64,000 bases of DNA, taken from positions 1-64,000 of the forward strand of contig NZ_FMAF01000026.1 in NCBI RefSeq assembly GCF_900094565.1. The letters are read 5' to 3'. Both the position numbers and the translations under genes were made by a program. The DNA comes from Martinezella lusitana. Lineage in GTDB: Bacteria > Pseudomonadota > Alphaproteobacteria > Rhizobiales > Rhizobiaceae. Within the stretch, counting starts at the first letter, position 1; every line of letters starts with the position of its first letter. Shown here one piece after another: positions 24,736 to 33,836 of this stretch. A model generated the notes under the pieces. The model worked only from the letters and a program-made list of their open reading frames with translations, was not told where the DNA came from and made no database searches.

Positions 24736-26604
24736 GCAAAATCGGTGGCAGCGTTTCGGTGAGCGAGCATAGAAGTGTGCATAACCCAGCGTTTTGAGAA
24801 TTGATTGATAGCCTGGGGATTCTCCTGCCGGGGCAAATCATGATTCGATTCTGCCATGACGAAACGGCTCCCCTCCCCCGAGCATGCCGGCACGCTGTCG
24901 CTGAATGCGTTGCGCAGTCTGGTGTCCGGTCTGTTGGAGCGGTCGCAGCAGGCGGAAGCCCGGCTCGCGAAGCTTGAGGCCGACAACATCCAGCTGCGCG
25001 AGGAAAACGCCGCCCTTCGCTTGGAAAACACCCGGCTTAAAGTCGAGAACCAACTGCTGCGCGATGAGATCGCTCGACTGAAGAACCTGCCGCCGCGCCC
25101 GCCGTTTCGACCGTCCGGCATGGACAAGGCAACCGATATCAAATCCGGCGACAAACAGGCGAGCAAGAAGAAACCGCGCGGCCCGAAGCTCGATGTGAAA
25201 CGGGTCAGCCGGGAAGAGATCGTGCGCACCAATGCTCCGGCCGGCTCGCGCTTCAAGGGATACAGAAGCGTCTATGTTCGCGACCTGGTGCTCAAGGCCG
25301 AGCTCGTGCATTACCGTCGTGAATGCTGGGTGACGCCGGATGGAAAGACGGTGCTGGCACCCTTGCCTATGGGAACCGTAGGTGGCTACGGCATCAACCT
25401 CAGGCGACTTTGCCTGATGCTGCATACACAAGGGCAGGTGACGACCGCGCGCCTGACGACTTTGCTGAACGACATCGGTATCGACATCTCAAAACGCCAG
25501 ATTTTACGGCTTTTGACCCGGCAGCTGGATGGCTTTGTCGCCGAGGATGCCGCGGTGTTGCATGCCGGCCTGGTGTCGTCGTCTTATGTCACCGTCGACG
25601 ACACCGGCGCGTGGCATTCCCATAATCCGTGTTACGCCACACACATCGGCGGCCCGAATTTTACTGTCTTTCGCACCACAAAATCGAAGTCCCGCCTGAA
25701 TTTCCTGTCGCTGCTGCGCGGTGGCTACCAGGATTACGTGCTCAACGATGCCGCGTTCGATTACCTGAAAGAACGCCGTGCGGATGCGTCCATAACTGCC
25801 GTACTTCGCGCTTTTGAACCACAGCGCTTCTGCAACCAGGTCCCATTCATGGCGCATCTGGCCGAAAAGGGTATCGACATCTTCGACCGGCAGGAGATCG
25901 GCACGCTTGCCGAGGCCGGCCTGTGGGGTTCTATTCGTCACCACGGCCTGATGGGCAATACGGTGATCGTGTCCGACGACGCCGGCCAGTTCCGCGTCGG
26001 CAATCACGCGCTGTGCTGGGTTCATGCCGAACGTCTTCTGCAAAAGCTGATGCCAGGAACCGCCAAGGAGGAGCGGTCGCTCACCATGGTCCGCGATCTC
26101 GTCTGGCGCTTCTACAAGGCGCTGAAAGCCTACAAGCAGACCCCTTCCCCGCGGGCCGTTCCGGCCTTCAGACGACGGTTCGACCGAATCTTCGGCCTGC
26201 GCACCGGCTATGAGGCGCTCGACAAGCTGCTTGAGCGGCTGCATCGACGGAAGAGCGAGTTGCTGAAAGTTCTCGATCATCCCGAGATTCCGCTACACAC
26301 CAATGCATCCGAAAATGCTTTGCGGAGCTTTGTGACGAAGCGGAAGATCTCCGGCGGCACGATGAGCCGCGATGGTCGTGTTGCACGCGATACCATGCTC
26401 GGTCTGATGAAGACCTGCCAAAAGCTCGGGCTATCCTTTTACCACTATCTCGGTGACCGGCTTGGCATCGGCAACGTCGGCCAACCGGTTCCGCCCCTGC
26501 CGGCAATCATTCTCGCTAGGGCGTGAACACGGGGTCACTTCAGTCCGGTTGCAGCACCACCGTTGCCCAACGAACCAGCACCGCCACCGAATCTGCCCCA
26601 CTTA
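24727..26604 (+). mobile_element. IS66-family element (single-ORF, ISBst12-like)
   Basis: The left end GTACGTGGGGCAAAATCGGTGGC (as an imperfect repeat; key block GTGGGGCA..ATCGGTGGC) is mirrored at 26583-26604. CCCTTTTA flanks both sides (24719-24726 and 26605-26612), an 8-base target duplication as expected for IS66. The element is about 1.88 kb with one ORF; the accessory tnpA/tnpB of classical IS66 are absent, which is normal for the ISBst12 group. The right boundary is uncertain by one base. Confidence 0.85.
24856..26526 (+). CDS. IS66-family transposase
   Basis: A 556-residue transposase. A Leu-rich coiled coil (about 20-75: RLAKLEADNIQLREENAALR) is followed by a zinc-finger-like and linker region and then the DDE core. 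Aspartates are in YVTVDDTGAWHSHN and VIVSDDAGQF; the Glu region lies near the C-terminal HTNASENALRSFVTKRKISGG block, which is diagnostic of IS66 (TnpC). Full length and undamaged, with intact ends and target duplication, so it is potentially active and recent. Confidence 0.93.
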   Translation: MTKRLPSPEHAGTLSLNALRSLVSGLLERSQQAEARLAKLEADNIQLREENAALRLENTRLKVENQLLRDEIARLKNLPPRPPFRPSGMDKATDIKSGDKQASKKKPRGPKLDVKRVSREEIVRTNAPAGSRFKGYRSVYVRDLVLKAELVHYRRECWVTPDGKTVLAPLPMGTVGGYGINLRRLCLMLHTQGQVTTARLTTLLNDIGIDISKRQILRLLTRQLDGFVAEDAAVLHAGLVSSSYVTVDDTGAWHSHNPCYATHIGGPNFTVFRTTKSKSRLNFLSLLRGGYQDYVLNDAAFDYLKERRADASITAVLRAFEPQRFCNQVPFMAHLAEKGIDIFDRQEIGTLAEAGLWGSIRHHGLMGNTVIVSDDAGQFRVGNHALCWVHAERLLQKLMPGTAKEERSLTMVRDLVWRFYKALKAYKQTPSPRAVPAFRRRFDRIFGLRTGYEALDKLLERLHRRKSELLKVLDHPEIPLHTNASENALRSFVTKRKISGGTMSRDGRVARDTMLGLMKTCQKLGLSFYHYLGDRLGIGNVGQPVPPLPAIILARA

Positions 26605-26612
26605 CCCTTTTA

Positions 26613-27179
26613 TCCGGGAATGTTGGCCGTTTCCATCTCGTTACCCATATGAATTAACGTTGTTCTTTTCCAGAACAGAAGCTATTTAAGCCATTGCTTC
26701 CGTCACTCGGGACGGCGCCGTGGATGGGCAATCACTTCCGATAAGTACTGCGTATCGATAGGTGATGGTTTTTGGCGGCAAGAGATAGCGTATTTGTCCG
26801 TGAGAATTGGCGGAAAAGCCGCAAATCCGGGCCCCTTGAGGGCTTTTCATTTTGGGTCGCTGGAAATTCTGCCTGATTGAGCGGAAATAACGCGTGCTGA
26901 ACCGGTCGAGCTCTTCCCCTCCCCGACCGCCTCTCGGCGTCAGAACCTCATCAAAAAGCCGGAGCCGGAGCGACCTCTTCCGAAATAGCCGATTTCCCTG
27001 CGTTTTCGCCATAGATGCCCGCTGACGTGCGTTCTCGGGCGGCGATGGGTCGATGCCTGCCTCACGTCATAGAACGCTCTCTATCGCCTCCCATTTTTGT
27101 CATAAAACACGCTTGCAAATCCCCATTTTCTCATGCATTCATTATCTGTACAAAGGCCATCAAAAAAGAGCCAGAACGA
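26613..27179. other. Gap upstream of the serine recombinase
   Basis: About 567 bases. A minus-strand open frame (26686-27012) reads as basic, low-complexity protein with no domain; I do not accept it as a gene. The region next to the recombinase is AT-richer (27090-27160) and may hold its crossover site, but I cannot delimit one. Confidence 0.35.
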
Positions 27180-28097
27180 ATGCCCCAGGTTGCAATCGCC
27201 AGCTCCCCCTCTCCGCGGCCCCGGCTGATCGGATACGCCCGGGTTTCGACTGACGATCAGCTCAACGATGCCCAGGTCGATGAGTTGCGCGCCGCCGGCT
27301 GCGATCGCATTCATCAGGAGCACGGATCCGGGTTATCCCGCACAAGACCGGTGCTCACCAAAGTGCTGAAGGATCTCACCTCTGGCGACGTGCTAGTCGT
27401 CGTTCGTCTCGATCGCTTGGCCCGATCAGTCAGCCATCTGCTTCACGTGATTGAAGACCTCGAAAAGCGCGGAGTTCATTTCCGCTCGCTGCGCGATCCG
27501 ATCGATACGTCCACGCCGCAGGGAATGTTTTCCTTGCAGGTGCTCGGCGCCGTCGCCCAGCTTGAGCGCGCCCTGATCGCCGAACGAACCAAAGCTGGCA
27601 TCAAGGCTGCGAAAGCCAGAGGGAAGCTTCCCGGAAATCCCGGTCTGCGCGAGCGCCGACCGGAGGCGATCAAGGCGGTGTCGAAAGCACGCGAGAAACT
27701 TTATCTCGACGAACTGATTTCGTCGGCACAGACCTGGCTGCCGACCGTGAGGCAGCTCAGGCCACAGCATAGTTGGGACAACGTCGTGCGCGTCCTTAAC
27801 CGTCGCGGTCATCACTGGACGGTCCAACGATTACGCCGCGCGGTGCATCGGATGGTTCGTGAGAAGCTTGCAGAGCCAGAGCTGCTGGCCCGCTCACCGC
27901 GCCGCGCGCCCGAAGATCATTTGATGAAGTTGGTCGCCGCGATCACCATCGCCGACCCCAGTTTGTCGCTGCGCGACATTGCCGCGCAACTGGATCAGAT
28001 GGGGGAACGGCCGGCGCGTGGTGGCAGGAGGTGGCAGCCCTCTTCCGTTAGGGCGCTGTTGGACGAGGCACATCGCTTCGGGTTAGTTCGTCCTTGA
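27180..28097 (+). CDS. Serine recombinase (resolvase/invertase family)
   Basis: A 305-residue protein. The catalytic domain shows LIGYARVSTDDQ with the nucleophilic Ser at about residue 22, LVVVRLDRLARSVSHL and GAVAQLERALIAERTKAG, all hallmarks of Tn3-type resolvases. The C-terminal extension (about 150-305) is longer than in Tn3 resolvase and carries two helical segments (SWDNVVRVLNRRGHHWTVQR and SLRDIAAQLDQMGERPARGG) that look like two recombinase-type DNA-binding modules. Start at MPQVAIAS. It may resolve multimers of this plasmid or belong to a lost transposon. Confidence 0.87.
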   Translation: MPQVAIASSPSPRPRLIGYARVSTDDQLNDAQVDELRAAGCDRIHQEHGSGLSRTRPVLTKVLKDLTSGDVLVVVRLDRLARSVSHLLHVIEDLEKRGVHFRSLRDPIDTSTPQGMFSLQVLGAVAQLERALIAERTKAGIKAAKARGKLPGNPGLRERRPEAIKAVSKAREKLYLDELISSAQTWLPTVRQLRPQHSWDNVVRVLNRRGHHWTVQRLRRAVHRMVREKLAEPELLARSPRRAPEDHLMKLVAAITIADPSLSLRDIAAQLDQMGERPARGGRRWQPSSVRALLDEAHRFGLVRP

Positions 28098-28384
28098 CTA
28101 GCTGATTCATAAGGGAGCGCCCGCGCTTTTTGCCCCGCGAGCTTCCTTTCCCGGCGGAGATCTCCTTCCAATCCGTGCTTGCCACGACCTGTTCGGCCAA
28201 CCCCGCCAAGGTGGATTTCCTCCTCCACCTGACGCCCGTCCGGTTCAATGGTGTAGCCGGTCATCATTGTTCCTTCTGCCAACGACCGAGGTGGTTTCTC
28301 GTCTCGAACCCGCATGATGGTATGCCGGCTCGTCACGATCTTTCTTCAGCGCGGCGACCTGCTGGGCTGCTTGTTCGGCCCTCA
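28098..28384. other. No recognisable gene
   Basis: About 287 bases between the recombinase and the Fic fragment. A minus-strand open frame across it lacks domain features. Confidence 0.35.
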
Positions 28385-28835
28385 AAAGTCGCTCGCGCAA
28401 AACATCGGGCAACCGAGCCTGATCTCGCTTGCATATACGATCAAAAGGAGCCGCAAGGCTTATTACGGAGAGCTCGAAACAAATCAGCGTAAGCTCGATA
28501 TAATCGAAAGGCTCATCTACTCTACTTCTTGCAAACCATTCTCGATGCGCAGCAGACGACTCTCACGCGCGTTGCGTTTTATATCCGCAAGGCAAAGTTC
28601 TATGAACGGTTCCGCGACCAGTTCAACAATCGCCAAGGCGATCTCCCGCATGTTCCGCGAAGGGATTGAAGGCTTCAAAGGTGGCCTGAGCGCGGAAAAT
28701 TACATCTCGATCACAGGGGCTTCCCGGGCAACGGCGACTCGAGACCTTCATGATATGGTGGAGAAGGGGGCAATGAACCGCAGCGGTGAACGCCGACATA
28801 CGCGTTACACCTTAAACCTGCCGGAGCCAGAGTGA
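28385..28835 (+). pseudogene. Fic-family protein, C-terminal remnant with frameshifts
   Basis: Three successive frames make one recognisable Fic C-terminus: SLAQNIGQPSLISLAYTIKR to GELETNQRKLDI (ending near 28505), then FLQTILDAQQTTLTRVAFYI to RFRDQFNNRQ (to about 28630), then KAISRMFREGIEGFKGGLSA and ISITGASRATATRDLHDMVE with a winged-helix end. The catalytic HPFxxGNGR motif and everything N-terminal are missing. Fic proteins AMPylate targets; this copy cannot. At least two frameshifts plus truncation indicate decay. Confidence 0.8.
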
Positions 28836-28975
28836 TAGAAACAACGGCTGGGGCACGGCCTTTCGTCCACTCTATCCAAAGAGCGCGACATCACTCGGCG
28901 GAAGCAGACTGGCTTGATTCTTGCTGTGGCTGGTCGTTAGTTTGCTGCCTAAACTGCGAAGACACGAGGATTGTT

Positions 28976-29179
28976 ATGCCAACTGGCAAGGTTAAGTTCT
29001 TCAACGCCGATAAAGGCTTTGGTTTCATCACGCCGGAAAGCGGAGGAGGCGACGTTTTCGTGCATGTCACCGCCCTGCAATATGGCGATTATCTCAGAGA
29101 GGGACAGTCCGTTTCCTACGATCTCGGTCAGGATCGGAAGACCGGCAAGTTAAAGGCGGAAAACGTCAGACCGCTCTGA
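28976..29179 (+). CDS. Cold-shock domain protein
   Basis: A 67-residue CspA-type protein. RNP1 (KGFGFITPE) is at about residues 13-21 and RNP2 (DVFVHVTAL) at about 26-34. An aromatic-rich OB-fold of this size binds single-stranded nucleic acid and acts as an RNA chaperone. Start at the ATG giving MPTGKVKFFN. Full length for the family. It sits alone between the Fic remnant and the repC end. Confidence 0.93.
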   Translation: MPTGKVKFFNADKGFGFITPESGGGDVFVHVTALQYGDYLREGQSVSYDLGQDRKTGKLKAENVRPL

Positions 29180-29827
29180 GGCCAATTGACCGGAGCGGCG
29201 GCAACGGGCTCAAAAGCGCCTCGGGGCCACCTGCTCTTAAATTGCGAGATCTCGGCCTGTGCCAAAGGCGCAGCGCCCAACTTCTTGGCCCGGTCGAAGG
29301 GTGTCACATCCAGAAGCGGAACGTCTATGAGACTAGCATAGCCCTCAAACCCCATCTTGGTGCAATAGCAAGACTCATGATGTTATCGGCACGTACGGTC
29401 GCATTGATGAATTTCGAACACGAGTTCTTCGGCTGTTGTCCGAGTTGCGGTAAAAAGAGCTGTCGACGCTGGATATCTTTGGGTTCGCGCGTGCAAATGT
29501 AGGGATGTCGACAAAACGGTGGATCGCCGTACAGGCTTAACAACTGACAGCCGACAAGCAGCCGATCGTAACTTGCGATCAATAAACCACTCCGCGAACC
29601 CCGCGGCCGAAAGCAGCGTCTCCAGCGCCGTTGTTCCGCCGGCGCGGATGTCCGGATGATTTCGTTCAGAAGGCTACACAGCTCTTTGCATCCGAGGTTA
29701 CGGCCCTTCGAATATGCTGTTTTCAGCGACCCCACTTTAGATTGATAGCTTATCGGCGATACTCGGGAGACCACAAGCCAGGATCTCACCTTGCTGCGGT
29801 CTCCAAACAGCATCAGCTTTTTGCAGC
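29180..29827. other. Gene-free region downstream of repC
   Basis: About 650 bases. Open frames on either strand have no recognisable domain and unusual composition. On some repABC plasmids this side carries partition or incompatibility elements; I see no clear 16-base palindrome here. Confidence 0.4.
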
Positions 29828-31042
29828 TCATGATGCTCTCCGGCCTGGCGAACCATTCGTTCGCATCAGCGCCATCAACATCGGCCCAAGTGAAAACTCT
29901 CCGCGTTCTGCCTTGCGGGTGAGGTCACGCAAATAACCGCCCGCATTGTTGATGTGCCCTGCCCTTTCGAGGATGCAGGCCATCACGGCCGCAGCATTCT
30001 CGGCACCGAGTGCCTCACAGGCATTCTGGTAGGCACTCGGACTGACGGCCAGCATCGATCGCACGACCACCGCGGCTGACATGAGATCGCGCCAACTCCC
30101 GACCGCCCCGCCCGGCCCGTAATTCGAAATCTCAGGGCAGGCCTGCAAGACCATTCCCAGTGGAAAAGCCTTTATCGGCTCTCGCATTCGCCCAATGTCT
30201 GGGTTCGATTTCGCCCCCTGCTCTGTTTCAGAGCGAGGTTCAAATTCATTGCTGGATTCGGGTTTTGAATTCTGTATGTGACGTCCAATTTGGACATCAT
30301 TGGTATCTGTTTTTTGAGAATCTTCCTGAAATTCCAGTTGGTTGATGATCTCTTCACGCAACATTCGCATTTCGTCGAGGACGGATTCAATATCTTTGAG
30401 GGTTGGGGAGCGGGGGATGCCTGCGAGCAGCTGCACGTAGTAGCCCTCCAGCTTTTCCCAATCGCCAGAAGCGCCCTCTTCTATCGCAGCCGTCAGCAGC
30501 TTACGAACGTCACGACGGCAGATCGTCAGTGCTTCCTTGGCGCTGCGGAAGTGCCGGCGCTCGGCTGCTATCTGCTGTGCGAGCTGCGCAAGCTCTTCGG
30601 CGCGAGCAAGCAGCGGCGCGAGGCTGAAGCCGAACGCATCTTCGATCTGGCCGCCATTGTCCTTTCGGGCGTATCGTTTGCCATTAGCACTGTCTTTGCG
30701 CTGGATCAGTCCAGCATCGACGAGTGCAGCAAGGTGGCGGCGCAATGTCGTGCCAGCAATACCATGCGCTCGAACGGAAAGCTGTTCATTTGATGGGAAC
30801 ACCACCAGGCCGCGCTCTTCCGAAAGCTCATTGTCGGGATAGAAGGTCAAGAGCGCATCAAGAACGGCAAGGGCGCGGTCCTGAATGCCGAGCACTGCCC
30901 TCGCCTCCGAGGCATCGCGAAAGATCTTCCATTTGTCGGCCGTCTTACCTGGCCGCATCTCAGCCGTTTTCATTTGCCCTCTTACCTGGGCAAGCGATAT
31001 CGGCCGCCGCCCGAAGGGCGTCGTCACACTTCCAATCTGCAT
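29828..31042 (-). CDS. repC: RepC replication initiator
   Basis: A 404-residue RepC. The N-terminus MQIGSVTTPFGRRPISLAQV is the family signature and fixes the start. The winged-helix DNA-binding half includes VFPSNEQLSVRAHGIAGTTLRRHL (about 85-110). A charged, variable linker (about 240-300) precedes the conserved C-terminal domain (GPGGAVGSWRDLMSAAVVVR). RepC binds the origin inside its own coding region and is required for replication. Its level is held down by the antisense RNA encoded just upstream on the other strand. Confidence 0.97.
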   Translation of the reverse strand: MQIGSVTTPFGRRPISLAQVRGQMKTAEMRPGKTADKWKIFRDASEARAVLGIQDRALAVLDALLTFYPDNELSEERGLVVFPSNEQLSVRAHGIAGTTLRRHLAALVDAGLIQRKDSANGKRYARKDNGGQIEDAFGFSLAPLLARAEELAQLAQQIAAERRHFRSAKEALTICRRDVRKLLTAAIEEGASGDWEKLEGYYVQLLAGIPRSPTLKDIESVLDEMRMLREEIINQLEFQEDSQKTDTNDVQIGRHIQNSKPESSNEFEPRSETEQGAKSNPDIGRMREPIKAFPLGMVLQACPEISNYGPGGAVGSWRDLMSAAVVVRSMLAVSPSAYQNACEALGAENAAAVMACILERAGHINNAGGYLRDLTRKAERGEFSLGPMLMALMRTNGSPGRRAS

Positions 31043-31103
31043 TTTTTCTCTCACCTTAATTGAGGCAAAAGAGATCCGCCCGCCAAATCGACGGTTACGA
31101 CTC

Positions 31104-31132
31104 TTGACAGGGATTCGTGGAAATGCGATTCT
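31104..31132 (+). promoter_or_regulatory. Promoter for the repABC antisense RNA
   Basis: TTGACA at 31104-31109, 17 bases, then GATTCT at 31127-31132, on the strand opposite repBC, just ahead of the terminator hairpin of the antisense RNA. Confidence 0.7.
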
Positions 31133-31138
31133 CAATCT

Positions 31139-31196
31139 TGCTTAGGGAATACGAGAAGGGCTTCCACGACTTGGTCGTTTGGGGGCCTTTTTCTTT
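31139..31196 (+). ncRNA. ctRNA (incA-type antisense RNA) between repB and repC
   Basis: A short transcript is predicted from the promoter above to the T-run at 31188-31196. The end holds a strong hairpin (AAGG...CCTT arms with an inner ACGAC/GTCGT stem) followed by TTTTTCTTTT. The repB-repC gap of about 160 bases with a divergent small antisense RNA is standard in repABC plasmids, where it controls repC and incompatibility. Exact ends are estimates. Confidence 0.78.
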
Positions 31197-31203
31197 TGCG
31201 GCT

Positions 31204-32178
31204 TCAGTCTCCTTTGCTTCCCTCCTTCAGGAATTGCTCGTAGAGCGCATCCAAATTGCGGGAAAGATATTCTCCGAAACGGCCAGCATTCTTCGCCTTC
31301 ATCGAGAGCGAGAAAGCTTTGCCCGTATTCTTGATTTCGGCCTGCACTGCCTTGTCCCGGGGCTGCCACTTCGCCTTTTGAGTCGAAACCTCCGCCTTCC
31401 TCACGGGCCGCGCTGTTCTGTTGAGCGCCTTGTACAGAGATGAAAAGCGTTCATCGGACGGCAATGCGTCGAAGCCGTCCGTGCTCAAAACTTCTGACAC
31501 TTTGCCGCTATTGGCGAATTTTCCGACTAGAAGTGAAAGCTCTATCCAGCGCTCTCGGCCCACACCGGGAGCCGACCCGATTTTTTCTATGACGTTAGCC
31601 GAGATGCGCTCTGCCACCGTCATCATCTTCGAGACCGAAGCCGCATTCGCGGACAATGCCAAGGAAATCACCTCTCGGCCGTAACCAAGATCATCCAGGC
31701 GCTTGGCAAATAACGCCCTTTCGATAAAAGAGAGATTCGCGCGCGCGGAATTTTCCTGCCCTTGAGCAATGACATGGGAACGGTCGTCGATTGCCTTGAC
31801 AATAGCCCGGACTTTTCTGCCGAGGTCCCTTGCTGCCCTTACCCGTCTGTGGCCGAAGACAACCTGATAAAGACCATCGACCTTTGTATGGGGCCGCACG
31901 AGAATAGGCGTATCCTGCCCACGTACCCTAATTGCCTCTAGCAGATCTTGATACTCGCCGTCGTCGTCTGATATCCGATCCTTTACGAAGGAGCCTTCAA
32001 TTTGTGCCGGATCAAGTTCGATAATTGCCTCGCCTTCGAGATATTTGTCAGCCTGCTTTGCCAGCTCGTCCAGCGAACGCACGAGAGATTTGCCTGCGCC
32101 TCGCATTGGATATGCAGGTGCCGTGCCGCTATCTTCATGCAGGTCAGCAAGTCCCTCGAGCAGATTTTTCCGTGCCAT
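31204..32178 (-). CDS. repB: RepB partition protein (ParB-like)
   Basis: A 324-residue ParB-type protein starting MARKNLLEGLADLHED. The ParB/Srx-type nucleotide domain includes LVRPHTKVDGLYQVVFGHRR and ENSARANLSFIERALFAKRL, followed by the helix-turn-helix (LALSANAASVSKMMTVAERI). RepB binds parS and works with RepA in segregation. A perfect 16-base palindrome between repA and repB is a likely binding site. Second gene of repABC. Confidence 0.97.
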   Translation of the reverse strand: MARKNLLEGLADLHEDSGTAPAYPMRGAGKSLVRSLDELAKQADKYLEGEAIIELDPAQIEGSFVKDRISDDDGEYQDLLEAIRVRGQDTPILVRPHTKVDGLYQVVFGHRRVRAARDLGRKVRAIVKAIDDRSHVIAQGQENSARANLSFIERALFAKRLDDLGYGREVISLALSANAASVSKMMTVAERISANVIEKIGSAPGVGRERWIELSLLVGKFANSGKVSEVLSTDGFDALPSDERFSSLYKALNRTARPVRKAEVSTQKAKWQPRDKAVQAEIKNTGKAFSLSMKAKNAGRFGEYLSRNLDALYEQFLKEGSKGD

Positions 32179-32233
32179 CTCATTTGCTCCGAGCAGCCGT
32201 TAGCTGCTTGTTTTTCCGCATAAAACGTTCGTT

Positions 32234-32249
32234 TTTGTCAGCTGACAAA
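32234..32249. promoter_or_regulatory. Candidate parS (RepB-binding) palindrome
   Basis: TTTGTCAGCTGACAAA is a perfect 16-base palindrome. It overlaps the repA stop codon (32238-32240) and lies in the repA-repB spacer, where Ti-type replicators have their partition sites. It contains the GC centre expected of repABC parS. Confidence 0.68.
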
Positions 32250-33458
32250 TCGACGTCCCCATGACTCGTGAACGAGGCCGGCAATTTCAGCATTCACTGC
32301 ATCCAACGATTCCATCGCACGGTCATACGTGCCTCTATTCATGGATGCCCGATCGACTTCGTACAGAGTTTGCTTGGTAATTCCGGCATCTGAAACCGCC
32401 GTCGACTTCACCATCTGGTTCTTTAGTATGAACTCGTTGAACATCGTGGACATAAAGCCGACCATCTGGGCTTGCGGAACATCGGTCGGCTCGTAGCGCG
32501 TAATCAAGTATCTGTACCAGGAGAGGTTCACTTCCGCACCAGCGGCACGGATCGGCTTTAGGATTCCACCAAGCATCAGAAGGAACTGACCCATCGACAT
32601 CACGTCGAGCATCTGCGGATGGATTGTTATCAGAACACTTGTAGCTGCGGTCAGTGCGGTCAGCGTCAAATATCCGAGCTGCGGTGGACAGTCGACGACG
32701 ACGACATCATAACGATCGTCGACCTCAGCCAAAGCCCGCGATATGCGGGTGAAAAACGTTTTGCCTTCATTAGAAGACTTATCAGACATCGCAAGCGGCG
32801 TGTCATATTCATACTCCTGCAAATCGAGGTTTGCAGGGACAATGTCCAATCCAGGAAAATTAGTGGTCTGGATGATCTCCGAGATCGGCTTTCTCGCACC
32901 ATCATAGCGAATGGCATCATAGATGGACGCGATCTGATCGAGCTCCGGTTGGAAGCCGTGCAGAGACGAAAGGGATGCTTGAGGGTCGAGGTCTACGGCA
33001 AGGACGCGATGCCCCGTCAATGCCAGGTACTGCGCTAAATGCGCGGCGGTCGTGGTTTTCCCCGAGCCCCCTTTGAAGTTGACTACAGCAAGCACCTGCA
33101 GCTTTTCACCGCCGCGCCGGTGGGGAACATACATGCGGTTGTCGGATCGACCGTGCGTATCCAGATATTGACGCAGTTCCAACATCTGTTCGGCGGTGTA
33201 GGAGCGACGACCGGAGGACGATGTTTGAGGGGAGGGGCCCTTTCCGTCCAGATGCAGCTTTTTCAATGTGCTCTGCGATACGCCGACATAGGTCGCGACC
33301 TCCGCCAGCGAGAAGCTTCGCAATGTCTTTTTCGCGTTGGGCGGGAATCGTTGTACGCTAAGTAGGTGCAGCTTTTTCGAGATCAAATCACCCTGTTCTA
33401 GGATTTGATCTTCAAAGTGCATCGGCATCTTAAGCGAAGCCATCGAATTAGCGTTCAT
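32238..33458 (-). CDS. repA: RepA partition ATPase (ParA-like)
   Basis: About 406 residues, start at MNANSMASLKMP. An N-terminal MerR-like helix-turn-helix (SLAEVATYVGVSQSTLKKLH) precedes the deviant Walker A KGGSGKTTTAAHLAQYL, the A' motif VDLDPQASLS and Walker B DVVVVDCPP. RepA drives segregation with RepB and represses the repABC promoter. The upstream region is shared with traI, which runs the other way, so replication and quorum-sensing control may be linked as on Ti plasmids. Confidence 0.97.
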   Translation of the reverse strand: MNANSMASLKMPMHFEDQILEQGDLISKKLHLLSVQRFPPNAKKTLRSFSLAEVATYVGVSQSTLKKLHLDGKGPSPQTSSSGRRSYTAEQMLELRQYLDTHGRSDNRMYVPHRRGGEKLQVLAVVNFKGGSGKTTTAAHLAQYLALTGHRVLAVDLDPQASLSSLHGFQPELDQIASIYDAIRYDGARKPISEIIQTTNFPGLDIVPANLDLQEYEYDTPLAMSDKSSNEGKTFFTRISRALAEVDDRYDVVVVDCPPQLGYLTLTALTAATSVLITIHPQMLDVMSMGQFLLMLGGILKPIRAAGAEVNLSWYRYLITRYEPTDVPQAQMVGFMSTMFNEFILKNQMVKSTAVSDAGITKQTLYEVDRASMNRGTYDRAMESLDAVNAEIAGLVHESWGRRFVS

Positions 33459-33548
33459 TGTCAGAAATCTTTCAGATAACGGTTTTCGGCCCGATATTGC
33501 CACTGAACCGTTATTATGTCCGATTCTCGCGGGCCGGCAAGGAAAATG

Positions 33549-33572
33549 CGGCTAATAAACTGTTAATAGCCG
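33549..33572. promoter_or_regulatory. Imperfect dyad upstream of repA
   Basis: A 24-base dyad with arms starting CGGCTA and ending TAGCCG (9 of 12 paired) lies about 90 bases upstream of repA, suitable as a RepA operator. Confidence 0.4.
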
Positions 33573-33759
33573 GGACGCCCCTTGACCTATGGTTAACGCC
33601 GCCATCTGTATTTCCCTTGCAAATCCAATCTGTTACCGCTCCGAGTCACAACGTTCGTTGCATATTTGTTCACTGGTGATTCCTACAACTAAGGGAATAA
33701 CACGCGAGATCAGATCAGCGCGTTGTCGCCCAAAACCGCGCGCGACTCACCAAAATACC

Positions 33760-33775
33760 TTGTAGGATTCTACAA
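33760..33775. promoter_or_regulatory. Candidate tra box upstream of traI
   Basis: TTGTAGGATTCTACAA has 6-base arms (TTGTAG/CTACAA) around GATT, 62 bases before the traI ATG. A partial copy (CCTACAACT) occurs near 33684, and 11 bases (TTGTAGGATTC) recur at 51554 between traA and traC. This is where TraR would bind on related plasmids, though the sequence differs from the Ti tra box. Confidence 0.55.
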
Positions 33776-33836
33776 CTGCCCAGCCATTCTAATCCGTGCT
33801 GATCTTTGTCGATAAATTTAAGCGACGGAGATCAGT

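Noticed and set aside
25504..26280. Long antisense frame inside the IS66 transposase
   Set aside because: Mirror of a high-GC coding gene; the transposase is unmistakable.
26686..27012. Minus-strand frame of 108 codons upstream of the recombinase
   Set aside because: Basic, low-complexity translation with no family features; probably chance in high-GC DNA.
27995..28336. Minus-strand frame overlapping the recombinase end
   Set aside because: Overlaps a well-supported gene on the opposite strand and has no domain.
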